From JBNKFV01 sp050289485 (GTDB lineage Bacteria > Pseudomonadota > Gammaproteobacteria > Pseudomonadales > Cellvibrionaceae), in NCBI GenBank assembly GCA_050289485.1, contig JBNKFV010000029.1:326054-390053 (forward strand): a stretch of 64,000 nucleotides of DNA, written 5' to 3'. Positions within the stretch are counted from its first letter, which is position 1. The number at the start of each line of letters is the position of its first letter. Shown in pieces: positions 35,219-43,643 of this stretch. Position numbers and translations under genes: made by a program. Below the pieces are notes generated by a model. It was not told the origin of the DNA. It saw nothing but the letters and a program-made list of their open reading frames with translations, and ran no database searches.

Positions 35219-35524
35219 TTTCTTCGCTAAAGAAAAGTGGTAAGCCTCTCTTTTTTCATTTCACTTATTGTCGTCAATCTTCTCCAAATAAACGGTGAGC
35301 CTGTTTATACAGGCGCCATTTCTTCATCAATCAGATTAGATGCCTTTGGCAACTATAGATCAACTTAAAACTAATAATAAGGTGCTAGTTCGATGGTAAA
35401 TGACCGAAAATAGAATAAAAACAGAGCTTAACAGGGAGTTTTACCGAGAAAAACGGCAGATTTATCTGAATTTTTTGCCCTAGCATGGCCAAACAGCAAA
35501 CAAAAGGAAATGAGAGGAAATAAA

Positions 35525-38038
35525 ATGAATTATAGAAAAACGCTCCTGGCTGCGTTGATTGGAACTATCACGACACCTGCTTTCGCGGCGGTGGGTCAGA
35601 CTGAAGGGGCCACACTAGAGACTCTTGAGGAAGTTATTGTGACTGGTACGCGGCGCCAGGACCGAACAGTGACTCAATCGGTAATTCCCATTGATGTGTT
35701 CTCGTCCAAGGATCTGATCCGTCAAGGCACCTCCGATACTAACAGCCTTTTTCAGGCAATTATACCATCTTTTAGCGTATCTCAAAATGCGGTTTCTGGC
35801 GGTACGTCGTTTGTCAGACCGCCGAATATGCGTGGGCTTCCACCTGATCAAACGCTCGTACTGGTGAATGGTAAGCGCCGCCATCGTTCGGCCATGGTTA
35901 ACACCGATGTAGGCGCGAATTCACTGCTGAGCCAGGCGGTTGACCTTGCCCAGATTCCGGCCATTGCTATTGACCGGGTAGAAGTACTGCGTGATGGTGC
36001 GTCTGCGCAATATGGCTCAGATGCCATTGCCGGTGTGATTAATATTGTGCTCAAAGATGATAACGCCGGTTTTACTGCTCAGGGCCGTGCAGGCCAGTAC
36101 TATGAGGGTGATGGTGAAGAATACCAATTGGCGTTTAATGCAGGCTTTGCGCTGGGTGATAACGGCTTCTTCAATGTGAGTGCCGAATACGTTGACAATG
36201 GGCCTACCAGCCGCGGTACGCAGCGGCCGGGTGCGTTGCAACTGAGTCAAGAACGCCCAGATTTGGATATCGCCAACCCAGTGCAAGACTGGGGTAAAAC
36301 CGAGTTAGATGTGAAGCGGCTGTTTGTTAACAGTGCCGTAGGCGTTGGTGACAATGAGGTCTATTTTTTTGGTAATTATGGTCAAGGGGATGGCACTCAG
36401 AATTTTAACTGGCGCCAACCGTTCGACACGGCAAATTTTAATCGAACCGGTCTGTTCAATGTTACCTATTACCTAGACGAACTACCTAACGGCAACCGTG
36501 ATGCGACCGGGCGAACCTTTAATCTCGCAGAGATGCTGCCCAACGGTTTTAAACCGATTTTCTCGGGCGACGTTGATGATATCTCTGGCACCTTCGGTTA
36601 TCGAGGTGAGATGGGTGAACTCACTTATGACCTCTCTGCCAGCTATGGTCAAAATGAGCTGAGTTTTTTCCTCGATAATACCGTTAACCCGTCTTTTGGT
36701 CCTGATACGCTAACCAGCTTTCACCTCGGCACATTTACCCAGACAGAACAAAACCTAAATGCTGATTTTAGCTATCCGGTCGAAGTGGGTCTGGCCAGTC
36801 CGCTCAACGTGGCGTGGGGCGCAGAGTATCGTCGAGAAGAATACGAAATCGGTCAGGGCAACACTGAATCTTGGGCGGCAGGCCCCTTTGCACGTCAAGT
36901 GGTAGAAAACCCAGACAGTTCCACGTTTGTTGTCCTCAGTTCAGTGGGTTCGAATGGTAGCCGTGGTAAAAACCCAGAAAGTTCTGGGTCAAGTTCACGT
37001 AATAACTATGCCATTTATGTCGACTTAGAGACCGATGTAACCAGTGCGCTGACTCTTGGCGCTGCGGCACGGTATGAAGATTTCAACACGTTTGGCGATA
37101 CTGCCAACGCTAAGCTATCTGCCCGCTATGAATTGTCACCGGCAGTTGCTATCAGAGGGGCGGTCAGTACCGGGTTTCATGCGCCTACGCCGGGGCAGAC
37201 AGGTACCAACAACGTAACGCTGAATTTTGAGGCAGGTAGTACCTCACCCGTAGAAACCGGCACGTATGCGGTTACAAACCCAGCTGCGATCTATTACGGC
37301 GCGACGGATGTAGATCCAGAAACGTCGCTTAACTTAACGGCCGGTGTGGTGATTACCCCTGAGTCGGGTATTAATCTAACCATCGATTATTACAATATCC
37401 GTATCGAAGATCGCCTTGGTTTGTCGCGGGCATTTACTGTCACCGAGCAAGATCGGGTAGCACTTGCTGCGTTGGGTGTTACCAATGCTGAACAGCTTAA
37501 CCGGGTTCAATATCTAACCAATGCGTTTGATACGCGAACTCAAGGTATCGATGCGGTGCTGACCAATATGATACAAACTGATGGCGCTGGTAGTTTTAGT
37601 ACGTCGCTGGCCTTGAACTGGAATAAGACCGAGGTTATCGACCGTGATGCTGCGATTGTGAGTGACGCCCGCGTTGACACGTTAGAAAAAGTGCACCCGA
37701 AAATTCGCGTGAACTTGACAGAAACCTGGGAAAACGGTCCATTCTCACTGCTGGCTCGCGCTAATTACTACGACAGCTATACGGTTACATCCAGCAGAGG
37801 GGCTGCCCAGAAGTTTGGCAGTGAGGTGGTGGTTGACCTTGAAGGAACTTATCACGTCAATGATTACCTGAGTTTGTCGCTGGGTGCGCAGAACCTGTTC
37901 GACAACTACCCGGATAAAGATCTCCGTTCTATTGATCCGAATACGGGCCTGCCAGGTAACGGTAACCAGTATAGCGATGTGTCTCCCTACGGTTACAACG
38001 GTGGTTTCTGGTATATTAGAACCAGCATAGAGTTCTAA
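35525..38038 (+). CDS. large TonB-dependent receptor
   Basis: An 837-residue outer-membrane receptor with signal peptide MNYRKTLLAALIGTITTPAFA, TonB box EEVIVTGTRRQD, a plug with NMRGLPPDQTLVLVNGKRRH and VEVLRDGASAQYGSDAIAGV, and a barrel ending in IRTSIEF. The VNGKRRHRSA and DGASAQYGSDAIAG forms are typical of the large oligosaccharide/unknown-substrate receptors of marine gammaproteobacteria. ATG 35525 has GAGGAAA upstream; an ATG at 35510 is also in frame. No linked enzyme except the esterase upstream hints at the substrate. Confidence 0.9.
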   Translation: MNYRKTLLAALIGTITTPAFAAVGQTEGATLETLEEVIVTGTRRQDRTVTQSVIPIDVFSSKDLIRQGTSDTNSLFQAIIPSFSVSQNAVSGGTSFVRPPNMRGLPPDQTLVLVNGKRRHRSAMVNTDVGANSLLSQAVDLAQIPAIAIDRVEVLRDGASAQYGSDAIAGVINIVLKDDNAGFTAQGRAGQYYEGDGEEYQLAFNAGFALGDNGFFNVSAEYVDNGPTSRGTQRPGALQLSQERPDLDIANPVQDWGKTELDVKRLFVNSAVGVGDNEVYFFGNYGQGDGTQNFNWRQPFDTANFNRTGLFNVTYYLDELPNGNRDATGRTFNLAEMLPNGFKPIFSGDVDDISGTFGYRGEMGELTYDLSASYGQNELSFFLDNTVNPSFGPDTLTSFHLGTFTQTEQNLNADFSYPVEVGLASPLNVAWGAEYRREEYEIGQGNTESWAAGPFARQVVENPDSSTFVVLSSVGSNGSRGKNPESSGSSSRNNYAIYVDLETDVTSALTLGAAARYEDFNTFGDTANAKLSARYELSPAVAIRGAVSTGFHAPTPGQTGTNNVTLNFEAGSTSPVETGTYAVTNPAAIYYGATDVDPETSLNLTAGVVITPESGINLTIDYYNIRIEDRLGLSRAFTVTEQDRVALAALGVTNAEQLNRVQYLTNAFDTRTQGIDAVLTNMIQTDGAGSFSTSLALNWNKTEVIDRDAAIVSDARVDTLEKVHPKIRVNLTETWENGPFSLLARANYYDSYTVTSSRGAAQKFGSEVVVDLEGTYHVNDYLSLSLGAQNLFDNYPDKDLRSIDPNTGLPGNGNQYSDVSPYGYNGGFWYIRTSIEF

Positions 38039-38060
38039 GCCAACACTGTACTGTTGTATC

Positions 38061-38108
38061 AAAACGGCAAAGGCCGCTGCTCCTAAGGAGCAGCGGCCTT
38101 TCTATTTC
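38061..38108 (+). terminator. terminator after the large TonB receptor (boundary repeat 1)
   Basis: GGCCGCTGCTCCT pairs with AGGAGCAGCGGCC (38072-38098) and is followed by TTTCTATTT. The first 24 bases are identical to those at 46442-46465, where a related hairpin lies at the far side of the cassette array. Confidence 0.85.
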
Positions 38109-38137
38109 CAATACTTACATTGGCCAGCGGCCAATAA
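38103..38137. repeat. three-hairpin repeat, partial copy 3
   Basis: Only the last third is present: ACTTACATTGGCC-AGC-GGCCAAT matches the end of the units at 28495 and 34693 and keeps hairpin 3 perfectly. Confidence 0.6.
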
Positions 38138-38250
38138 AAATGCATTCCTTTCAATCGGTTAACTAAACTCTACCCAAAAAAAGCCACTGGCGCTGAGATC
38201 AAAGGCTAGACAAGGTATTTAAAGCCTTTCTCCTTCCATGTGTGGATATA

Positions 38251-38393
38251 TGTCACCTTGACGCAAATAATTAGGTCCAAAAAGCTAATGTTGTTGTAAT
38301 TTGTTGAAATAAATAATATTTTTTGAATGGTTATTAAGCGAGGTGCGTGGAAGTTCGTCACTTTGACGCAATTGAAACACGTCACCGCGACGT
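38251..38393. promoter_or_regulatory. three spaced TCAC-N3/4-GA dyads before cassette array I
   Basis: GTCACCTTGACGCAA, GTCACTTTGACGCAA and CGTCACCGCGACG occur at about 38251, 38358 and 38381, each a small inverted repeat of GTCA. They lie in the 388-bp gap upstream of the first cassette. They may be operator sites or part of an attachment region; unassigned. Confidence 0.35.
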
Positions 38394-38425
38394 ATAGTAA
38401 GCTGTTAAGTTTTTAGGAGATTTCG

Positions 38426-38896
38426 GTGTTTGTCAGGAAAATGGAAGAGAAGGACCTTGAAGCTGTAAGTGCAACTTGCATGGCTTCATTTCTGCAGTCC
38501 GTTGCAGGCACATTGTCTGAGGAAGGGGTTTCAACCTTTTCTAAAATTGCTGCGAGTAATGCCTTTCTCGAAAGAATGAAGGGCGACAACTTGATGCTGG
38601 TCGCAGAAATTGATGGAAAAGTTGAAGGTGTAATCGAGCTCAAGGAAGGTCGTCATGTTGCAATGCTCTTTATTAGCCCTGAACGCCAGAAAAAAGGTAT
38701 TGGTAAGGAATTGCTTTCATCAGCCCTGAACTATGCGAAGGTTGAAACTATTACGGTCAGCGCGTCCCTGTCTTCAGTTCCTGCATATGAGAAGTACGGA
38801 TTTGAATGCAAAGGCGAAGCAGATGAGTCGGCAGGTTTGGCTTATCAGCCTATGGAAATCAAACTTAACAAGGCAATGCACGCGACAAGCGCGTGA
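38426..38896 (+). CDS. GNAT acetyltransferase
   Basis: A 156-residue Gcn5-related N-acetyltransferase. The acetyl-CoA loop is present as LFISPERQKKGIGKELLSSA, and the C-terminal strand PAYEKYGFECKGEA is typical. The start is GTG 38426 with AGGAGA five bases upstream. The C-terminal LNKAMHATSA is encoded by the left arm of the attC-like site, as often seen in cassette genes. The substrate is unknown. Confidence 0.85.
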   Translation: MFVRKMEEKDLEAVSATCMASFLQSVAGTLSEEGVSTFSKIAASNAFLERMKGDNLMLVAEIDGKVEGVIELKEGRHVAMLFISPERQKKGIGKELLSSALNYAKVETITVSASLSSVPAYEKYGFECKGEADESAGLAYQPMEIKLNKAMHATSA

Positions 38897-38910
38897 TTGC
38901 GGCGTTAACC
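38863..38910 (+). other. attC-like site after the GNAT cassette
   Basis: Left core ACTTAAC (38863) and right core GTTAACC (38904) flank a stem in which GCAATGCACGCG pairs with CGCGTGATTGC, leaving one extra G unpaired, as expected for the extrahelical bases of attC sites. 48 bp, short for an attC. Confidence 0.6.
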
Positions 38911-38923
38911 CTACGAAATTATT

Positions 38924-39472
38924 ATGCCAAACGTATTAGTCAAAAATTGGTTCGGAGATAAGTTTAGCAATCTTCACCCTTTACTTCAGAAGTTGCATAC
39001 AGAAGGCGGCAGGCTTACTGGTGATGTTGAGATATATTACGGGAAAGGGCTGGCTGGGGTTATTGGAGGTAGGCTAGCGAAGAAGATGAATTTACCTAGT
39101 AAAGGCACCCATCAACTGGTAGTGAGTATTTCTCATGATAATGATGGTTTGCATTGGGGGCGTTGTTTCGATGATCAGGCATTGGTTAATTCAGTATTCA
39201 AACCTGTAGGGCATATTGAACAAGGTTATTGGATTGAAACTACAGGGCCACTGTCAATGAAATTGACTGTAGATATTAATAATGGTGGATGGTTTTGGCG
39301 GTGCCTGAAAGTTAATTTCCTAGGTTTTCCAATACCCCGTTGGTTAATTCCGAAAACCGATGCGTATAAAATTATTGAAAATGGTAAGTATCGTTTTCAT
39401 GTTGATTTTTCATTGCCTATTATTGGTTCTTTGATTTCCTATCAAGGATTACTGCGAGCAGAATATAGCTAA
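38924..39472 (+). CDS. DUF4166-like protein
   Basis: A 182-residue protein resembling the DUF4166 domain: LHPLLQKLHTEGGRLTGDVE near the start and the conserved end FPIPRWLIPKTDAYKI...YRFHVDFSLPIIGSL. Function unknown. Its stop overlaps the start of the next gene by one base (TAATG), so these two genes form one two-gene cassette. Confidence 0.75.
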   Translation: MPNVLVKNWFGDKFSNLHPLLQKLHTEGGRLTGDVEIYYGKGLAGVIGGRLAKKMNLPSKGTHQLVVSISHDNDGLHWGRCFDDQALVNSVFKPVGHIEQGYWIETTGPLSMKLTVDINNGGWFWRCLKVNFLGFPIPRWLIPKTDAYKIIENGKYRFHVDFSLPIIGSLISYQGLLRAEYS

Positions 39473-39978
39473 TGAGCATTGAGAAAGAATTAAGAATAAT
39501 GCATGCATGTGAGTTAGGCGCTGTTGGGGTTTATAGGGGGCAAAAATGCGTTTCACACTACTTCTTCAAGGCTAACCTTTCCGATTTAGATAATATGCGG
39601 TTTCATGAAAAGGACCATGCGTCTATTTTTAGAGACTTACTAAAGGATCGAGATTCTCGGTTTTGTTTTGCGCACCAATTATTTTTTATAGGTGGTCTTT
39701 TTTATGGTGTTATCGTAGGGCTACTTGGGCTTAAGGCGATTGGTGAGAGTACTTATACTATAGAAAAAATAGTAAATGAAGAATTCGAGCTAGCGCTTCT
39801 TAAGCTTGAAATTGATAGCTCTATTTGCACTAAGATAAGAGTAATACAATTGGAAGAACAACAGCATAGAGACTCAGGAAAAGAATTAGCAGGTAGCAAT
39901 TACGCTCTATTTGGAGTCGTAAAACGAATAGCGAAAAGTGGTGCATATACAGCGAAGTATTTGGCCTCGTCGCTATGA
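39472..39978 (+). CDS. COQ7-like di-iron protein
   Basis: A 168-residue protein similar to the COQ7/CAT5 demethoxyubiquinone hydroxylase family, di-iron carboxylate enzymes at the membrane. Matching features are LRIMHACELGAVGVYRGQ, FHEKDHASIF, the hydrophobic GGLFYGVIVGLLGLKAIGES and the final EEQQHRDSG. The Glu and ExxH ligands appear in the expected order. It may be a true hydroxylase or a cassette-borne paralogue acting with the DUF4166 protein encoded just upstream. Confidence 0.75.
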   Translation: MSIEKELRIMHACELGAVGVYRGQKCVSHYFFKANLSDLDNMRFHEKDHASIFRDLLKDRDSRFCFAHQLFFIGGLFYGVIVGLLGLKAIGESTYTIEKIVNEEFELALLKLEIDSSICTKIRVIQLEEQQHRDSGKELAGSNYALFGVVKRIAKSGAYTAKYLASSL

Positions 39979-39989
39979 TTGGCCTAGTA

Positions 39990-40090
39990 TCGAGTTTGAA
40001 TCGCGACAAATTTCCGCTGTCACCTTTTGTGCAAAAAAACACACAAAAGCCGCCATCAAAAATTTGCTCGGAGAACCGGGCGTTAGAAAC
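39990..40090 (+). other. attC-like site after the COQ7-like gene
   Basis: Ends GGGCGTTAGAAAC. The inner hairpin CTTTTGTG/CACAAAAG (40024-40049) and outer CAAATTT/AAATTTG arms form the palindrome. Its left part (GAGTTTGAATCGCGACA) resembles the left part of the site at 41172. The left core is degenerate. Confidence 0.5.
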
Positions 40091-40101
40091 AAGAAGAAAA
40101 T

Positions 40102-40698
40102 ATGAAGTGCCTCATAGTTACAACGCACCCGTTAAATGATAGCCTCTGCAAACAGTTGGGTAAGCACGTCGAAAACAAGCTTGCCCAAATTGGCCATGAG
40201 GTTATTATCGAAGACCTCTATGCTGAGAATTTTGAGCCTGCATTAACAGTGATAGAAAGAAAATCATATTATGGTGATGGCTACGACTCATCAGATATCA
40301 CAGAACAAGTGCGTAGGCTTGAGGATGCAGAGGCTCTGGTTCTATTGTTTCCAACATGGTGGTTTGGTTTCCCTGCCATGCTCAAGGGATGGTTCGACCG
40401 GGTTTGGGGTCCTGGTATCGCCTATGACCATGCAAGTGATTATGGACTAATTAAGCCTCGGCTGGATAACCTAAGAAAAGTCTTAGTGATAACAACACTG
40501 GGTTCTCCCTGGTGGGTTGATCGCCTGGTATTATGGCAACCAGTAAAACGAATAATGAAATTGGCATTGCTTGGGGCCTGCACCAAGAAAAGCAAACTCC
40601 AATTCTTGTCGCTTTACAATAGCGAAAAACTTAATGAGCAAAAAATTGGTGCATTTAAAAATAAGATTGAAAAAGCACTCGCCACTTGGGAAGAATAA
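40102..40698 (+). CDS. NAD(P)H oxidoreductase of the flavodoxin-like fold
   Basis: A 198-residue NQO1/KefF/MdaB-type quinone reductase with an FMN/FAD site. MKCLIVTTHPLNDSLCKQLG and VLLFPTWWFGFPAMLKGWFD, then RVWGPGIAYD, are characteristic. It would transfer two electrons from NAD(P)H to quinones or nitro compounds. It is a single-gene cassette flanked by attC-like sites. Confidence 0.88.
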   Translation: MKCLIVTTHPLNDSLCKQLGKHVENKLAQIGHEVIIEDLYAENFEPALTVIERKSYYGDGYDSSDITEQVRRLEDAEALVLLFPTWWFGFPAMLKGWFDRVWGPGIAYDHASDYGLIKPRLDNLRKVLVITTLGSPWWVDRLVLWQPVKRIMKLALLGACTKKSKLQFLSLYNSEKLNEQKIGAFKNKIEKALATWEE

Positions 40699-40700
40699 TG

Positions 40701-40788
40701 TTTCTAACAATGCAATTTCACGCGGACGGAAAAAACGCCGTTTGTTTCTCACTATGCTTTTTTGCCCGGTGAATTTCGACGTTATGTG
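40701..40788 (+). other. attC-like site after the oxidoreductase gene
   Basis: Left core TTTCTAAC (40701), right core GACGTTATGTG (40778-40788). Arms CAATTTCACGCGG and CCCGGTGAATTTCG are nearly complementary, with unpaired bases, as in attC sites. Confidence 0.65.
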
Positions 40789-40800
40789 TAGGGAGGGAAT

Positions 40801-41160
40801 ATGAGGAATAACCATTGCCCGAATTGCGGAAATAAAAATATTAGTGTTGCAGGTAAATTCCTCGGAGTTGGGTTGGTTTGCAGTAGTTGCGGAGAAAAGT
40901 TAACGTTAGAAGGGTATTCCTCGGTATTCTTCGGATTGTTAGCTTTTATTAGCTTCAATTTCATAAAAACTACTTTTGAGCTAAATTATTTGGTCGTAAT
41001 CGCAATAATTTCCCCTCCAATCTTGGTATCGCTTTTAATCTTTGCGCCACTTGCTACTAAGGCAAAAAAGTTCAATGCGGTTCGGTGGCTGTATGCAATT
41101 GCAGCTTTAATTGTTGTGGTTCCATTTGCGGGTATGGGACTATATTTTGCAGCCCGTTAA
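40801..41160 (+). CDS. zinc-ribbon membrane protein
   Basis: A 119-residue protein of no recognised family. It starts with a zinc-ribbon pattern (CPNCGNKN ... CSSCGEKL, residues about 6-33), followed by about three hydrophobic helices (FFGLLAFISF, LVVIAIISPPILVSLLIF, LYAIAALIVVVPFAGMGL). GGGAGGG precedes ATG 40801. A small cassette gene of unknown role. Confidence 0.65.
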   Translation: MRNNHCPNCGNKNISVAGKFLGVGLVCSSCGEKLTLEGYSSVFFGLLAFISFNFIKTTFELNYLVVIAIISPPILVSLLIFAPLATKAKKFNAVRWLYAIAALIVVVPFAGMGLYFAAR

Positions 41161-41169
41161 AACACATAG

Positions 41170-41272
41170 AATCAAGTTTGAAGTGCGACAGATTTTCGAA
41201 ACGTTCGTTTGTGCTACGAATAGCACAAGCCTCATATTGCTCCAGTTTGCCCCAGAGGCACGGCGTTAGCGC
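41170..41272 (+). other. attC-like site after the zinc-ribbon gene
   Basis: Ends ACGGCGTTAGCGC. It contains a perfect TTGTGCTA-CGAA-TAGCACAA hairpin at 41209-41228. Its left part resembles that of the site at 39990. Confidence 0.5.
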
Positions 41273-41286
41273 TTAGGGAGGGTTTC

Positions 41287-41739
41287 ATGGAACAAATTGC
41301 CTATAGCCAAGAAGTTAGGGCTCTCTTGGTTGCTTGTGATCTGCCAGTTGCTGATTTGCGGGATGATGGTAATGTTTACTTTTTTGGCTTTCGTCATGAA
41401 AACAAGCTTTTGGGTGTCGTAGGGGGTGAGGTGCAAGGCGATTACGGACTTCTTCGTTCACTAGCGATTTCTTCAGCCCATAGAGGTAATGGACTCGGCC
41501 AGAAACTTGTAATATTTTCTGAAGAGTGGGCAGCTCACTCTAACCTAAAAGCGCTATATCTTCTTACGACCACAGCTAATGATCTCTTTGAGCGGTTGGG
41601 CTATCAGGAGCTATCTCGCTCGGAGGCTCCAAGCGCCATCATTGAGACAGCGCAATTTTCAGGGTTATGCCCGGACTCATCGATTTTTATGGGTAAAAAG
41701 CTTGGCGCAAACCAAGCGTTGCACCGGACGAGTCGGTGA
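41287..41739 (+). CDS. arsN2: ArsN2-like GNAT acetyltransferase
   Basis: A 150-residue N-acetyltransferase similar to ArsN2, which acetylates arsenic-containing compounds and is common in arsenic islands. Matches are VRALLVACDLPVADL at the N-terminus, LLRSLAISSAHRGNGLGQKL as the acetyl-CoA loop and YLLTTTANDLFERLGY. The final residues NQALHRTSR are a readthrough into the following palindrome, a common cassette feature. No other ars genes are near. Confidence 0.75.
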   Translation: MEQIAYSQEVRALLVACDLPVADLRDDGNVYFFGFRHENKLLGVVGGEVQGDYGLLRSLAISSAHRGNGLGQKLVIFSEEWAAHSNLKALYLLTTTANDLFERLGYQELSRSEAPSAIIETAQFSGLCPDSSIFMGKKLGANQALHRTSR

Positions 41740-41780
41740 GTGCGACGTTTTGTTTGCCGGCGGCCTTGGCTTTTATTCCG
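41707..41780 (+). other. degenerate attC-like palindrome after arsN2
   Basis: ACCAAGCG...CACCGG pairs with GCCGGCGGCCTTGG, but no clear GTTRRRY right core is present. Probably a decayed site. Confidence 0.35.
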
Positions 41781-41886
41781 GAAAGGTGGATGTTTTAATT
41801 AAAGTACTTCGGTTTACAGAACGATTCCCGTGATGGTGATAGCGAGAATGGTTAATATTAATTCACTAAAAAGATAGAATGACATT

Positions 41887-42090
41887 ATGAGTGAAGGTAA
41901 AGTTAAGTGGTTTAACGGTGACAAAGGTTTTGGTTTTATTACTCCAGATGACGGAGGAAAAGATTTATTCGTTCATCATTCTGAGATTCAGATGGGAGGT
42001 TATAAAACGTTAAACGAAGATCAAAAAGTTGAGTTTGATGTAGGGCAAGGTCAAAAAGGACCATGTGCAACAAACGTTAAGCCATTGTAG
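41887..42090 (+). CDS. cold-shock domain protein, copy 1
   Basis: A 67-residue CspA-type single-stranded nucleic-acid-binding protein: GKVKWFNGDKGFGFITPDDG and DLFVHHSEIQMGGYKTL carry RNP1 and RNP2. It differs at only a handful of residues from the copy at 62250, and the 100 bases upstream are also nearly identical. A long conserved leader before a csp gene is typical of cold-inducible mRNAs, so regulation may be post-transcriptional. Within a cassette array it is likely a cassette gene. Confidence 0.93.
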   Translation: MSEGKVKWFNGDKGFGFITPDDGGKDLFVHHSEIQMGGYKTLNEDQKVEFDVGQGQKGPCATNVKPL

Positions 42091-42100
42091 TTCGGTATAA

Positions 42101-42200
42101 ACATAACGCCTTGCACCAGCGGAAATTTTTCATCGCTCTTTTGTGTGGTATGTACCACACAACGGCTCTTTCAAAAATACCGCTGTGCAAGGCGTATGTA
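42101..42200 (+). other. attC site after csp copy 1
   Basis: Left core ACATAAC. The arm GCCTTGCACCAGCGG pairs with CCGCTGTGCAAGGC, leaving one extra C as the extrahelical base, the hallmark of attC. A perfect TTGTGTGGTA/TACCACACAA stem forms the top (42141-42162). The right core GGCGTATGT is one base off the usual GTTATGT. Confidence 0.8.
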
Positions 42201-42216
42201 GTAAAGGAGATCAATC

Positions 42217-43035
42217 GTGAATAATTGGAATCTTTCCGGCTCTTATGATTTCAAAGGGCGGAATGTTCGATATGGAATTATGGGCAATGGTCCACCAATG
42301 GTGCTTGTACATGGCACCCCTTGGTCATCGTTTAATCTACGTCACTTGATCCACTATTTGTCCAGAGAGCACAAGGTCTACTTTTTTGACCTGTTGGGCT
42401 ACGGTCAGTCAAGTAAAGTGGAAGGTGATGTTTCATTAGGTGTTCAAAATGAACTTCTGAATGATTTGCTCGATCATTGGAACCTGGATAATCCGATTAT
42501 TGTTGGGCATGATTTTGGTGGAGCAACCACGCTAAGAGTTCACCTATTAAATAACCGAACATTTAAGAAAATAATTCTGATCGATCCGGTGGCAGTTTCT
42601 CCTTGGGGCTCACCTTTTTTCCGACATGTGAATATCCATGAAACCGCTTTCGCGGGATTACCAGAATATATTCATGAAGCGATAGTTCGAGCTTATGTGC
42701 AAACAGCCGCCTATAAACCGCTTGATGAAGTGACATTGAACGGTATTGTTTCGCCGTGGCTTGGTGAGCAGGGTAAGGCAGCATTCTATCGCCAAATCGC
42801 TCAGGCGGATTCCAAATATACTGACGAAATTCAAGCGCTTTACCACAAAATCACAACGCCCACCCTGATTTTGTGGGGCCGGGAGGATAGCTGGATACCT
42901 TTGGTGCGAGGGGAGGAGCTTCACAAAATGATACCGAGTGCTGTTCTTCGTATTATTGATGATTCAGGCCACTTGGTCATTGAAGAGAAACCAGATGATT
43001 TAGTAAGGGAGATTTTAGCTTTTACTAAGGCCTAA
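42217..43035 (+). CDS. alpha/beta hydrolase (Asp-nucleophile type)
   Basis: A 272-residue alpha/beta hydrolase. The oxyanion motif is HGTPWSS, the nucleophile elbow is VGHDFGGA, with Asp (near residue 98) instead of Ser, and the catalytic His lies in DDSGHLVIEEKP. An Asp nucleophile places it with haloalkane dehalogenases and epoxide or fluoroacetate hydrolases, not esterases. Substrate unknown. AAAGGAG precedes its GTG start. The two-domain lid region fits the family. Confidence 0.83.
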   Translation: MNNWNLSGSYDFKGRNVRYGIMGNGPPMVLVHGTPWSSFNLRHLIHYLSREHKVYFFDLLGYGQSSKVEGDVSLGVQNELLNDLLDHWNLDNPIIVGHDFGGATTLRVHLLNNRTFKKIILIDPVAVSPWGSPFFRHVNIHETAFAGLPEYIHEAIVRAYVQTAAYKPLDEVTLNGIVSPWLGEQGKAAFYRQIAQADSKYTDEIQALYHKITTPTLILWGREDSWIPLVRGEELHKMIPSAVLRIIDDSGHLVIEEKPDDLVREILAFTKA

Positions 43036-43091
43036 TAATTCCTTCAAAGCGACTCTGCTACATTCCGGGAAAAACTTAATTGAGGAAGATC

Positions 43092-43368
43092 ATGGTCTTT
43101 GAACCCGTGGTATTAAAAGGAAAATATGTCCGCTTAGAGCCGCTGTCTGAAAAGCATAAAGGTGAGATCTGTCACGCTGGTCCCTCACGTGGATGGCATT
43201 GATGGCTTTTTCCAAAACGCTTTTAGTGATCATGAATCTGATAATGGTTTGGCATTCGCCACTATTAATGAAGCAACAAACCAGGTTGCGGGTTCTACAC
43301 GATTCGTGAAGGCAAACCTTCCTAAACCGAAACGCAACGAAGTACGACGTTGTGTGTTACGTTTATAA
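43092..43368 (+). pseudogene. frameshifted GNAT acetyltransferase fragment
   Basis: ATG 43092 encodes MVFEPVVLKGKYVRLEPLSE then KHKGEICHAG and a stop near 43202, the start of a RimJ/RimL-type acetyltransferase. The homologous continuation (LVPHVDGIDGFF, then LAFATINEATNQVAGSTRFV) is read in another frame up to 43368, where the gene is cut off before the acetyl-CoA loop. One frameshift near 43165-43180 and a 3' truncation make it non-functional. Confidence 0.7.
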
Positions 43369-43492
43369 ATTATGAATCATATCGAATTGAAAGAAGTATT
43401 AATTGGGCTGGCGATTATTGCATAAACTATCCCTCGCTGTTTTTATGTAGCTTGTCGGTGATGAATAATGCGTAATACGTGTTTTTCCGAAA

Positions 43493-43561
43493 ATGGCACG
43501 TAAAGTTTGCGCGAATATCAAGAAGGTGTTAAAAATAACCCCTTTCATACCGGTGGGTTAG
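43493..43561 (+). CDS. micro-ORF1 of module B (22 codons)
   Basis: Reads MARKVCANIKKVLKITPFIP then VG-stop. The counterpart in module C at 58220 has the same length and conservative replacements (R/G, V/I, A/S, K/R, F/Y, I/L). The pattern suggests selection on a peptide. No good ribosome site is visible just upstream, so translation is uncertain. Confidence 0.4.
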   Translation: MARKVCANIKKVLKITPFIPVG

Positions 43562-43643
43562 CAAAACCCCGCCCGACATAACCGGCACAGGAAACCAGAA
43601 TAACGCGCGTGCGCGTATTTCTGGGGCGAAGGAATGAGTCACC

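Noticed and set aside
42217..43035. Reading the hydrolase as a lipase or esterase
   Set aside because: The nucleophile elbow is GHDFGG with Asp, not GxSxG.
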